From an uncultured Sphingomonadales bacterium (GTDB taxonomy: Bacteria > Pseudomonadota > Alphaproteobacteria > Sphingomonadales > Sphingomonadaceae): a stretch of 64,000 bases of DNA. This document shows, piece after piece, positions 56,037 to 63,546 of the stretch (within the stretch, counting starts at the first letter, position 1; every line of letters starts with the position of its first letter). The stretch lies in assembly GCA_903832325.1 (NCBI GenBank), contig CAILBC010000042.1, forward strand, positions 1-64,000. The letters are read 5' to 3'. The notes beneath the pieces are model-generated. The model had not been told where the DNA came from, searched no databases, and saw only the letters and a program-made list of their open reading frames with translations. The translations under genes and the position numbers were made by a program.

Positions 56037-57269
56037 TCACCCCGGGCGCTCCATCACATAAAGACCGACATCGATCTGCCCCGTGGCAAAGGCCGCCTCG
56101 CAATAGCTGAGGTAATACGTCCACATGCGCTGGAACGCCGCGTCAAACCCTTGCGCGGTGATCTGGTCGCGCGCGGCGTCAAACCGGCGGCGCCATTCGG
56201 CCAGCGTGGCCACATAACCCGGCGCAAACTGTTCCTGGTGCGACAGGACCAGCCCGGCGCGGTCGGCCTGTTGCGCCAGGATGGTCCGCGTGGGCAGCAT
56301 GCCGCCCGGAAAGACATAGTGCTGGATGAAATCCGGCGCGATGCGGTAATGCGGAAACCGTTCTTCGGCGATAGTGATCACTTGCACCACGGCGCGCCCG
56401 CCAGGCACCAGCCGATCGTGCAATTGCTGGAAATAGGTCGGCCACCAGGCTTCGCCCACGGCCTCCAGCATTTCGATCGACACGATCCGGTCATAGCTTT
56501 CGGAAACTTCGCGATAATCCTGCAGCCGCAGATCGGTGCGATCGGTCAGCCCGGCCTGCGCCATGCGATCCCGCGCATAGGCAAGCTGTTCGCGGCTGAG
56601 GGTTACGCCGGTAACATGCGCGCCGGTGCCCGCCAGATGCGCCGCCAGCGCGCCCCAGCCACAGCCGATTTCCAGCACGCGCGTGCCCGGCCCGGCGCCG
56701 GTCAGCGTGGCGATGCGCGCCAGCTTGTGCGTTTGCGCCGCCTCCAGCGTTTCGCCCGCGGCCAGCGCCAGCGCCGATGAATACGTCATGCTGTCATCGA
56801 GCCAGGGGCGATAGAACGCGTTGCCCAGATCATAATGGAATGCGATGTTGCGCCGGCTGCCCTTGCGCGAATTGCCGCGCGCGGCATGGACCAGGCGGCG
56901 CAGCAGACGCACCGGCGCCGATCCGTCGATCAGGGTGTCCAGCCGGTTGAGGTTCGCCGCGCCCAGCGCGATCAGCCGCACCAGATCCGTGCTTGACCAG
57001 TCGCCCGCGATATAGCCTTCGGCAAAGCCCAGATCACCGCGCCACAGCAGCCGGCGCAGCGCGCGCCAGCGGTGCAGCGTGATCTGGCCATGGGGGCCAT
57101 GTTCGGTCCCGGCGTGATGGACAACAGTCCCGTCGGGCAGGGTTACGCTGATGCTGCCATGGTGCAATTGCGCCAGAAAACGGCGCATGCCGCGCAACAC
57201 CGGCGCGGCGCGCCACGACCGCGACGGACCGGTACCGATTGGCAGGAAAGTGGACAAACGCGACGTCAC
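56037..57269 (-). CDS. Cyclopropane-fatty-acid-synthase family methyltransferase (with N-terminal domain)
   Basis: 410 residues. An N-terminal ~130-residue domain typical of long Cfa proteins (LPDGTVVHHAG, YIAGDWSSTDLVRL) precedes the SAM-binding domain with VLEIGCGWG (198-206) and IVSIEMLEAVGE. It transfers a methylene or methyl group from SAM to the double bond of a phospholipid acyl chain. The GTG start at 57269 overlaps the DUF1365 stop by 4 bp (GTGA) and has GGAGG 5 nt before it. It is the last gene of the FAD-DUF1365-methyltransferase operon. Confidence 0.88.
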   Translation of the reverse strand: MTSRLSTFLPIGTGPSRSWRAAPVLRGMRRFLAQLHHGSISVTLPDGTVVHHAGTEHGPHGQITLHRWRALRRLLWRGDLGFAEGYIAGDWSSTDLVRLIALGAANLNRLDTLIDGSAPVRLLRRLVHAARGNSRKGSRRNIAFHYDLGNAFYRPWLDDSMTYSSALALAAGETLEAAQTHKLARIATLTGAGPGTRVLEIGCGWGALAAHLAGTGAHVTGVTLSREQLAYARDRMAQAGLTDRTDLRLQDYREVSESYDRIVSIEMLEAVGEAWWPTYFQQLHDRLVPGGRAVVQVITIAEERFPHYRIAPDFIQHYVFPGGMLPTRTILAQQADRAGLVLSHQEQFAPGYVATLAEWRRRFDAARDQITAQGFDAAFQRMWTYYLSYCEAAFATGQIDVGLYVMERPG

Positions 57270-58057
57270 AAGGCCTCCGAAGGTGGGGATGCAAATGTTA
57301 CCGCACGGGCAGGCGCCGTGCCGGGATGGTGGTGCACCGGAACGCGCTTCAGCCACAGCCGCAGCGCCTCCCAGCCGATTCCGGCGACGACTTTCACCGT
57401 CAGCAGCGGATGCGTGGCAAAGGCGCGCAGCAGCGCCGCATCGCCCAGCGCAATGCGCCGCGCGCGGTGCAGTGCAAACAGCACCGGGCCCTGATCATCA
57501 CTGGCGGTGATCGCGATCGACAGCGCCGGCCCCGGCGGGATCACGCGAAAGGCATAGTGCATGGCCATGGGCAGAAACGGCGAAACGTGAAACCGCTTGG
57601 CCACGTTCTGCTGCACATCATCCGCCTGGCCGGGCGGCACAGGCAGCAGATAGCTGTGCCGTTCGCCAAACGTGTTGTTCACTTCATACAAAATCGCGCT
57701 CAGCCGCTGGTCCGGCCCGTGGCAAAACCACACCGACAACGGGTTGAATGCAAAACCGGCTATGCGCGGCATCGTCAGGATGCGCACCGGCCCGCCATGG
57801 GGCAGCCCGGCCTCGGCCAGCAGCGCCTCTGCCTGCGCGCGCAAGGGGCGGTCTGATCCATCGCCGTGATCGCGGTCGTGAAAGCTGAACAGATTGAACC
57901 GGCCGCGTGAAAACAGCCGCAGCCGCGCCGCCAGCGCATCGATCTCGTCCAGATCGAGCAGCAGCGAAAACAGCCGGTATTGCAGACGGTGCGCGCGCGG
58001 CCGCCGCCGGTGGTGCATCACCGTGCCGGCATAGAGCGCAGAGGCGCCTGCGGTCAT
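57266..58057 (-). CDS. DUF1365 family protein
   Basis: 263 residues beginning ALYAGTVMHHRRRPRAHRLQ-YR, with FSFHDRDHGDG, FNPLSVWFCHG, YEVNNTFGERHSYL and KRFHVSPF, all hallmarks of DUF1365. Its biochemical role is not established. The family is nearly always found beside a flavin amine oxidase-like protein and CFA-type methyltransferases, as here, and is implicated in modified (including methylated or furan) fatty acid formation in alphaproteobacteria. It overlaps both neighbours by 4 bp. Confidence 0.92.
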   Translation of the reverse strand: MTAGASALYAGTVMHHRRRPRAHRLQYRLFSLLLDLDEIDALAARLRLFSRGRFNLFSFHDRDHGDGSDRPLRAQAEALLAEAGLPHGGPVRILTMPRIAGFAFNPLSVWFCHGPDQRLSAILYEVNNTFGERHSYLLPVPPGQADDVQQNVAKRFHVSPFLPMAMHYAFRVIPPGPALSIAITASDDQGPVLFALHRARRIALGDAALLRAFATHPLLTVKVVAGIGWEALRLWLKRVPVHHHPGTAPARAVTFASPPSEAL

Positions 58058-59412
58058 GCCGGTACGACCTGCTGAATGGGCGTGACAAGGCGGATGCGGC
58101 CGGATTCGTCGGCGACCTGCCACGGTCGCTTGCGGCTGCCGATCGCTTCGGCCACGGCGAGCCCAGCCTGCAACCCGTCTTCGTGAAACCCCGCGCCGCA
58201 ATGCGCGCCGCAAAACCAGGTGCGCCGGCGCCCCTGCAGATCCCAGATTTCGGTCTGCGCGCGATCGGTCGCCATGTCGAACACCGGGTGGTCATAGGCA
58301 ATGCGTGCGTGGACTTTGGCCGGGTCGGGCTCAATCAGCGGGTTCAGCGTGACAAACAGCGGCAGATCATCGGGCAGCCAACCCTGCAGCGCGTTCATCC
58401 AGTACGTCACCGACAGCGACAGCGCATCGCCCCCGCCATTGGTGGCATAGTTCCACGCCGACCACACGCGCCGCCGCCGCGGCATCAGCGCCGGGTCGGA
58501 ATGGAGCACCGCCAGATTGGGGCGATAGCCAAAGGCGCCGAGCACGCGGCGTTCCTCCGCATCGGCATCCGCCAGCAGCGCCAGCGCCGTATCGGCATGG
58601 GTGGCAATCACCACATCGTCAAACCGGGTGGCGCCGCCATCGGTTACCACCTCCGCCCCTTGCGCGGTTCGGCGCACAGCCCGCACCGGGGTGGCGGTGT
58701 GGATGCGCCCCTGCAACGGTGCGGCCAGCCGTTCGACATAGGCGCGCGATCCGCCCTCCACCGTGCGCCACACCGGGCGCGTGCCGAGCGTCAGCAGCCC
58801 ATGGTTCTGGCAAAACCGGATGAACGCCGCCGCCGGCTGATCGGGAACCAGCGCGACCGGTGTCGACCAGATCGCCGCCGCCATGGGATAGAGGTGATCA
58901 TCGCGAAACCCCGCGCCCGCGCCCAGCCGATCAAGATATTCGCCCAGCGTCAGCCCGGCCAGCGCCCCCTTGGTCAAACCGGGCAGATCGCGCGGCGCGC
59001 GGCGGTAAAACCGCACCAGATCGGCCAGCATGCGCCAGAATCGCGGGCTCGCCAGATTGCGACGCTGCGCAAACAGCCCGCCCAGATCGCCCCCGGCATA
59101 TTCCAGCCGGCCGCCATCGAGCGACACCGCAAAGCCCATGTCGGTGGCGCGCGTGGGCACACCAAGATGGGCAAACAGCGCGGTCAGATTGGGATAGGCC
59201 GGCTCGTTATAGACAATGAACCCGGTATCGACCGCATGGCCCGCCACGGTCAGCGTGTTGCTGTGCCCGCCGATGCGCGGTGCGGCCTCGAACACCTGCA
59301 CATCGTGGCCGGGGTGCAGCAGCCACGCGGCCGACAGCCCGGAAATGCCACTGCCGATCACGGCGATGCTGCGCCGCCCCCCGGCGGGGCGGGGGTGTTG
59401 ATCGATCGGCAT
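58054..59412 (-). CDS. FAD-dependent amine oxidase-like protein of the fatty-acid cluster
   Basis: 452 residues. SIAVIGSGISGLSAAWLLHP (FAD-binding GSGISG at 20-25), RIGGHSNTL and HAVDTGFIVYNEPAYPNLTA belong to the NAD(P)/FAD protein that accompanies DUF1365. Related proteins in Rhodobacter are proposed to act as acyl-chain desaturases in furan fatty acid formation (my recollection). The start is uncertain: ATG 59412 leaves a short N terminus before the FAD motif, while 59427 and 59502 are possible. It heads the three-gene minus-strand operon and is divergent from the DUF1295 gene. Confidence 0.85.
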   Translation of the reverse strand: MPIDQHPRPAGGRRSIAVIGSGISGLSAAWLLHPGHDVQVFEAAPRIGGHSNTLTVAGHAVDTGFIVYNEPAYPNLTALFAHLGVPTRATDMGFAVSLDGGRLEYAGGDLGGLFAQRRNLASPRFWRMLADLVRFYRRAPRDLPGLTKGALAGLTLGEYLDRLGAGAGFRDDHLYPMAAAIWSTPVALVPDQPAAAFIRFCQNHGLLTLGTRPVWRTVEGGSRAYVERLAAPLQGRIHTATPVRAVRRTAQGAEVVTDGGATRFDDVVIATHADTALALLADADAEERRVLGAFGYRPNLAVLHSDPALMPRRRRVWSAWNYATNGGGDALSLSVTYWMNALQGWLPDDLPLFVTLNPLIEPDPAKVHARIAYDHPVFDMATDRAQTEIWDLQGRRRTWFCGAHCGAGFHEDGLQAGLAVAEAIGSRKRPWQVADESGRIRLVTPIQQVVPA

Positions 59413-59671
59413 TGAACCCAAGGGCATCTGGTCGGCATTCCCGCAATTTGCGACAGGCGCAATCTGAATGATATCGGTCTGGTCTATCCCGGTACGGATC
59501 ATATACGAACGTAACGGTCGGCAGGATGCAACCCCCCTGCACGCAAGGCCTGTGTATCCATTGCGGTTGCATGCACCGGGCGGTGCCTGCAATCCTTCTC
59601 TCTCCCGTGCCTTATCCGCCCGTGCCTTATACCCCCGTACTTTGTCCCCTTCATATCGGCAGGTTGGTTCC

Positions 59672-60529
59672 ATGACATTTGCAGCGTTGGTCGCGTACCT
59701 GTCCTTTGGGCTCTTTGCCGCGATGGCGCTGGCGTGGTGGCTGGCGCGCCGGCCGGGCAAATCGGGGATGATGGATGTGGTCTGGTCCTATGCCACGGGT
59801 GCGGCGGGGGCGGCCGGAGCGTTGGTGCCTGCGGCTGGCGCGGCGCCCTTGCGGCAGGAAATGGTGGCGCTGCTCGCGCTCGCCTGGGGGCTGCGGCTGG
59901 GCACCCATATCTGGTGGCGCGGACGCGGCGGGCACGATGATCCGCGCTATCTCCAATTGCGCCGCCAATGGGGCGATCGCGCCGACCGGCAACTGTTCGT
60001 GTTTGCCCAGATCCAGGCGGTGGCGGCGCTGGCGCTGGCGCTCGTGGTGGTGGCTGCGGCGCGCAATCCGGCGCCGTTCGGGCAATGGAGCGATGCCGCC
60101 GGGCTGGGCCTGCTGGCGATTGCGGTAATCGGCGAAGCGATTGCCGATGCGCAACTGGCCGCATTCCGCGCGAACCCCGAAAACCGCGGGAAAGTGTGCG
60201 AAGCCGGGCTGTGGAGCGTGTCGCGCCATCCCAACTATTTTTTCGAATGGCTGGCCTGGCTGGCGTGGCCGGTAGTCGCAATCGGGCCTGTCGTAGCAAT
60301 TGGGCCTGGGGGCGCCTCACCTTGGGCTTGGCTCACGCTCGCCGGCCCCGTGCTGATGTACTGGCTGCTGGTTCATGTGTCGGGCATTCCGATGCTTGAG
60401 GCGCATATGCGGCGCAGCCGGGGCGCCGCCTTTGCCGATAGCCAGCGGCGCATCCGCGCGTTCTGGCCGATCCCCCGCTTTCGCCCGTTGCCCGCGCCCG
60501 CCGCCCCGCCGGCGCAAATGCCCGAATGA
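59672..60529 (+). CDS. DUF1295 membrane protein (steroid 5-alpha-reductase-like fold)
   Basis: 285 residues, about seven transmembrane helices. GMMDVVWSYATGAAGAAGAL, LRLGTHIWWRG, ENRGKVCEAGLWSVSRHPNY and FEWLAWLAWPVV are diagnostic of DUF1295; the RHPNYFFE block is the predicted NAD(P)H-binding site of the reductase/methyltransferase-like membrane fold. An 18-bp near-duplication gives PVVAIGPVVAIGPGG in a loop. ATG 59672 is where the first helix starts. It is followed 27 bp later by the second methyltransferase. Confidence 0.88.
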   Translation: MTFAALVAYLSFGLFAAMALAWWLARRPGKSGMMDVVWSYATGAAGAAGALVPAAGAAPLRQEMVALLALAWGLRLGTHIWWRGRGGHDDPRYLQLRRQWGDRADRQLFVFAQIQAVAALALALVVVAAARNPAPFGQWSDAAGLGLLAIAVIGEAIADAQLAAFRANPENRGKVCEAGLWSVSRHPNYFFEWLAWLAWPVVAIGPVVAIGPGGASPWAWLTLAGPVLMYWLLVHVSGIPMLEAHMRRSRGAAFADSQRRIRAFWPIPRFRPLPAPAAPPAQMPE

Positions 60530-60556
60530 CATTGCCCCAATGACAAAGGTCGCTGC

Positions 60557-61591
60557 ATGAGCCTGCTCGATCCGCTGATCCCCGCCGCGATCCGTGTGGT
60601 GGAAACCGTTCCGCTTCCCGATGCCATCACGCGCGCGGGCATTCGCCACCTGGTCGGCCTGCGCCGCCGTTCGCTGGCGGGGGCAGCTGACCAGACCCCG
60701 GCTTTTGCCCGCGCGATGGCCGCATTCCCGATTGCGCAGCACACCGAGGCGGCGAATGATCAGCATTACGAGCTGCCACCGCGCTTTTTCGAGCTGACGC
60801 TGGGCGCGCGGCGCAAATATTCGTCCTGCCTTTATCCCGCCGGCACCGAAACGCTTGATCAGGCCGAAGCGATCGCGCTGGCTGAAACCATGGCCCATGC
60901 CGATCTGGCCGACGGGCAGCGCATACTGGAACTGGGCTGCGGCTGGGGTTCGCTCAGCCTGTTCATGGCCGAACGCCTGCCCGGGGCGCAGATTACCGCG
61001 GTATCCAATGCGCACGGCCAGCGCGCGGCGATCGAACGCACCGCGCGCGAACGCGGGCTGACCAACCTGACCGTGATTACCGCCGACATGAACGGCTTTG
61101 CGCCGGATGGACAGTTTGACCGCGTGGTTTCGGTCGAAATGTTCGAACACATGGCCAACAGGCAGGCGCTGCTGGCTCGGGTGCGCGGCTGGATCGCGCC
61201 GCACGGCCGGCTGTTCGTCCACGTGTTCACCCACCGCAGCCAGCCCTATCGGTTTGACACCACAGACCGGACCGACTGGATAGCGCAGCATTTCTTCACC
61301 GGCGGCATCATGCCAAGCCACGGCCTGATTGCGCAATTTCCCGATCTGTTCACGGTAGAGGCGCAATGGCGCTGGTCAGGCGAACACTATGCCCGCACCG
61401 CACGCGACTGGCTGGCCCGCTTTGACGCGAACCGCGCCGAAATCGATGCCTTGCTGGCAGATGTCTATGGCGCCGATGCCCGGCCGTGGGCGCGGCGCTG
61501 GCGGCTGTTCTACCTCGCGACCGAGGGCCTGTTCGGCCATGCCGGCGGCAGCGAATGGGGAGTAAGCCACTATCGCCTGGCGCCCGCCTGA
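60557..61591 (+). CDS. Cyclopropane-fatty-acid-synthase family methyltransferase (short form)
   Basis: 344 residues. NDQHYELPPRFFELTLG and YSSCLYP precede SAM motif ILELGCGWGSL (123-133) and VVSVEMFEHMANRQALL. It lacks the long N-terminal domain of the 56-kb paralogue. Members of this shorter group co-occur with DUF1295 and methylate unsaturated acyl chains. It forms an operon with the DUF1295 gene and faces the mobile-element boundary. Confidence 0.9.
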   Translation: MSLLDPLIPAAIRVVETVPLPDAITRAGIRHLVGLRRRSLAGAADQTPAFARAMAAFPIAQHTEAANDQHYELPPRFFELTLGARRKYSSCLYPAGTETLDQAEAIALAETMAHADLADGQRILELGCGWGSLSLFMAERLPGAQITAVSNAHGQRAAIERTARERGLTNLTVITADMNGFAPDGQFDRVVSVEMFEHMANRQALLARVRGWIAPHGRLFVHVFTHRSQPYRFDTTDRTDWIAQHFFTGGIMPSHGLIAQFPDLFTVEAQWRWSGEHYARTARDWLARFDANRAEIDALLADVYGADARPWARRWRLFYLATEGLFGHAGGSEWGVSHYRLAPA

Positions 61592-61626
61592 GCGCGGGAG
61601 CGGCGCGTTCAGGTTCCAGCTGAAAA

Positions 61627-61902
61627 TGGTCGGGGAGACAAGATTCGAACTTGCGACCCTCCCGTCGCGCACAGCGCGACAGACCCAAGGGGCAGAGGGT
61701 GGGGCGAAACGTCGCCCAATATGGAACCAGGGATAGTCGTGGTCGGGGAGACAAGATTCGAACTTGCGACCCTACCGTCGCGCACAGCGCGACAGACCCA
61801 AGGGGCAGAGGGTGGGGCGAAACGTCGCCCAATATGGAACCAGGGATAGTCGTGGTCGGGGAGACAAGATTCGAACTTGCGACCCTCTGGTCCCAAACCA
61901 GG
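61627..61902. repeat. Tandem array, 113-bp period, each unit carrying a tRNA-Pro 3' end
   Basis: TGGTCGGGGAGACAAGATTC, continuing GAACTTGCGACCCT, occurs at 61627, 61740 and 61853, exactly 113 bp apart. Between copies the spacer is identical apart from one base and contains two hairpins (GTCGCGC/GCGCGAC and GGGCGA/TCGCCC). On the minus strand each copy is the variable region, T arm, acceptor strand and CCA of tRNA-Pro. Confidence 0.9.
61853..61902 (-). other. tRNA-Pro (UGG) 3'-half, probable attachment site of an integrated element
   Basis: On the minus strand this copy includes the anticodon stem-loop (CTGG-TTTGGGA-CCAG, anticodon TGG), T arm, acceptor 3' strand and CCA. The D arm and 5' acceptor strand are absent: the sequence beyond 61902 is unrelated and AT-richer. 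Such a 3' half is what tyrosine-recombinase elements leave at one border (att site). An intact tRNA-Pro would be expected at the other border, outside this window. Confidence 0.75.
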
Positions 61903-62096
61903 ACGTAATCCAGATTTTGCAATGGCTTAGCTGTAAAAACCGCCAAAAATGACCCTAATGATTTCAATGGGTTACGAGGAGGCTGTAAAAATTCTTGGGG
62001 TCCAATTCGCCTCCGTCGTGGGTCGTGATTAAGCGAAAATATGACATTAATTTCAATATTATGTCTGCGTTGGGAAAGGGTGTAGTCGGCAACTGA
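61903..62096. promoter_or_regulatory. AT-richer leader of the replication gene, possible iterons
   Basis: Two direct copies of GCTGTAAAAA occur at 61930-61939 and 61982-61991, and TGACATTAATTTCAA lies at 62042-62056. The latter motif recurs with one change upstream of the next gene of this element. The region may hold the replication origin or a shared operator. Confidence 0.4.
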
Positions 62097-63224
62097 GTGT
62101 TTACCGTTGTGGTGCAATTTTCGGGTCAGATCGGGGGCATCCTCCCCGTGCACCGGAACCCCGAAGTGGCCATCACGTTTCATCACAAAGTGAAGAACTA
62201 TAACAAACTGGAAACCCTGGGGGATAATGGCAAGACAGATACCCAGAAGATCATGGAGGAGGAGTGGGGGAAGCTACCTGGTCCCGTGGTAAAGCCCTTC
62301 ATCGACAAGCTGGTCATCATAGCTGATGTGCCGTCGATTGAAGTAGGGATCGAAATCCACAAGGCAGTATGGGCGAACCATGAGGATACGGACGCTTACA
62401 AGGGAACCACAGTAAAGGCTCCCAAGCCTAGCGGTTACGCCCGCGCATGGAGATTGGCACTTCCGTCACTTGAGCTGAAATCGAAACGCTGGCCGCATCT
62501 GTCGTATGCCTACAACAAGCTGAACGAAAAGGAGTTCTCCGCCACCAGGCTCCGGCTCGAGTTCGTTCCTGTCGATCTTGGCTCCCAAGGTATGTCCGAG
62601 TTGGACGCCTACCTTTCGGCAAATGTACCGGATGGCTGGGAGTTTTTCATGATGCTTGGCAAGGTGACACGTATTGATGTGGCGGTAGACCTGCCGGACC
62701 TAAAGATGGACGATTTCCACTACCTCCATCCTCAGGGCATTTCGGCCAGAGATTGGCGTTCCGATGGCCGACTGGAGACCTTTTTGGCGGGCAAGAAGGG
62801 CAAGCAGACGAGGGTCTACGACCGCGGCGCCAAGCGTATTGCTCACAAGTCTGATCCGACCGGCAAGGCGGGCGTCCGCATTGAGCGGGTCCTGATGAAG
62901 CAGAAGAAGCTGACAATGGCCAATTTGGCCGAGCTAACGAACCCGCTGACTGATTTCACGCTTGTCGAACGGTGTCCGGGGCCTCCCCGTGGTGAGAAGA
63001 AACCTTATATCTGGGACCTGTTCATGTCTGCTGCGAACCAGGTTTCCCTGACCCAGGCGCTGGCACTGCTTCCGACCGAGAAGCGGACGCTTTATCGTAA
63101 GCACCTGAAGAAGCACGTGCAGCCATGGTGGAACCCCGAAGAGAGCTGGAAACACTGGCCAGCCATGCTGGAGAGCCTCGGCATGGTCCTGCCCGCCAAG
63201 AGCGTCAGTCCGCCCAAAAAATAA
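62097..63224 (+). CDS. Replication initiation factor-like protein (Rep_trans type)
   Basis: 375 residues. WEFFMMLGKVTRIDVAVDLP, then TRVYDRGAKR and GVRIERVLMK, is the layout of plasmid and filamentous-phage replication initiation factors (Rep_trans), which nick DNA to start rolling-circle replication. The C-terminal ~90 residues (WDLFMSAANQVSLTQALALL) also fit. The start is uncertain: GTG 62097 has no ribosome binding site, and other GTG codons at 62109 and 62112 are possible. Codon use is less GC-rich than in the chromosomal genes, in line with a mobile element. Confidence 0.7.
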   Translation: MFTVVVQFSGQIGGILPVHRNPEVAITFHHKVKNYNKLETLGDNGKTDTQKIMEEEWGKLPGPVVKPFIDKLVIIADVPSIEVGIEIHKAVWANHEDTDAYKGTTVKAPKPSGYARAWRLALPSLELKSKRWPHLSYAYNKLNEKEFSATRLRLEFVPVDLGSQGMSELDAYLSANVPDGWEFFMMLGKVTRIDVAVDLPDLKMDDFHYLHPQGISARDWRSDGRLETFLAGKKGKQTRVYDRGAKRIAHKSDPTGKAGVRIERVLMKQKKLTMANLAELTNPLTDFTLVERCPGPPRGEKKPYIWDLFMSAANQVSLTQALALLPTEKRTLYRKHLKKHVQPWWNPEESWKHWPAMLESLGMVLPAKSVSPPKK

Positions 63225-63352
63225 AAAATTCCCGTGCGCTCGGTCGGTTGCTTGGCCCTGTGCACGCCGCATGTCGCTTGCTTGTCGCCGCACAGGTCGC
63301 TGGTGTCGTCGGCGACAAGCTGGAGGACACAGCGATTTCACAGGGGGCGTGA

Positions 63353-63472
63353 GTGGAGCGGGAGTCTGGCTCGTACTTTTTGATTGTCGGATTACTCGCC
63401 ATAGCAAGCTGCTCACCGACCCCCACAGTTTACGCTGCTGTTCCTCGTCGCAGGCGCAAAAGGAGAATGTGA
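63353..63472 (+). CDS. Possible small lipoprotein
   Basis: A 39-codon frame starting with GTG, preceded by AGGGGG at a spacing of 5 nt. It encodes a charged start, a hydrophobic run and lipobox (FLIVGLLAIASC), and a short Pro/Arg-rich tail (SPTPTVYAAVPRRRRKRRM). The arrangement resembles small lipoproteins of phages and plasmids (entry exclusion or Rz1-like). Length alone makes a chance frame possible. Confidence 0.35.
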   Translation: MERESGSYFLIVGLLAIASCSPTPTVYAAVPRRRRKRRM

Positions 63473-63491
63473 CTTTAATTTCAAATTTGGG

Positions 63492-63519
63492 TTGTCACCC
63501 GTCGGCCTCGGCCTATAAG
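63492..63519 (+). promoter_or_regulatory. Sigma70-type promoter
   Basis: TTGTCA (63492-63497) and TATAAG (63514-63519) are separated by 16 bp and lie 28 bp before the start codon of the last gene, next to the repeated TGACTTTAATTTCAA box. Confidence 0.6.
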
Positions 63520-63546
63520 GGTCGTGCATCGTCCAGGAGGGATGAA

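Larger units (their letters stand above)
63225..63546. other. Spacer of the mobile element with promoter and one possible small gene
   Basis: The region carries the candidate small lipoprotein gene at 63353-63472, the repeated TGACTTTAATTTCAA motif (63470-63484) and a promoter-like sequence at 63492-63519. No larger gene is seen. Confidence 0.5.

Noticed and set aside
61609..61952. Frames encoding GDKIRTCDP and GETRFELAT-type peptides
   Set aside because: These peptides arise from reading tRNA 3' ends antisense, a well-known annotation artefact; the DNA is explained by the tRNA-Pro array.
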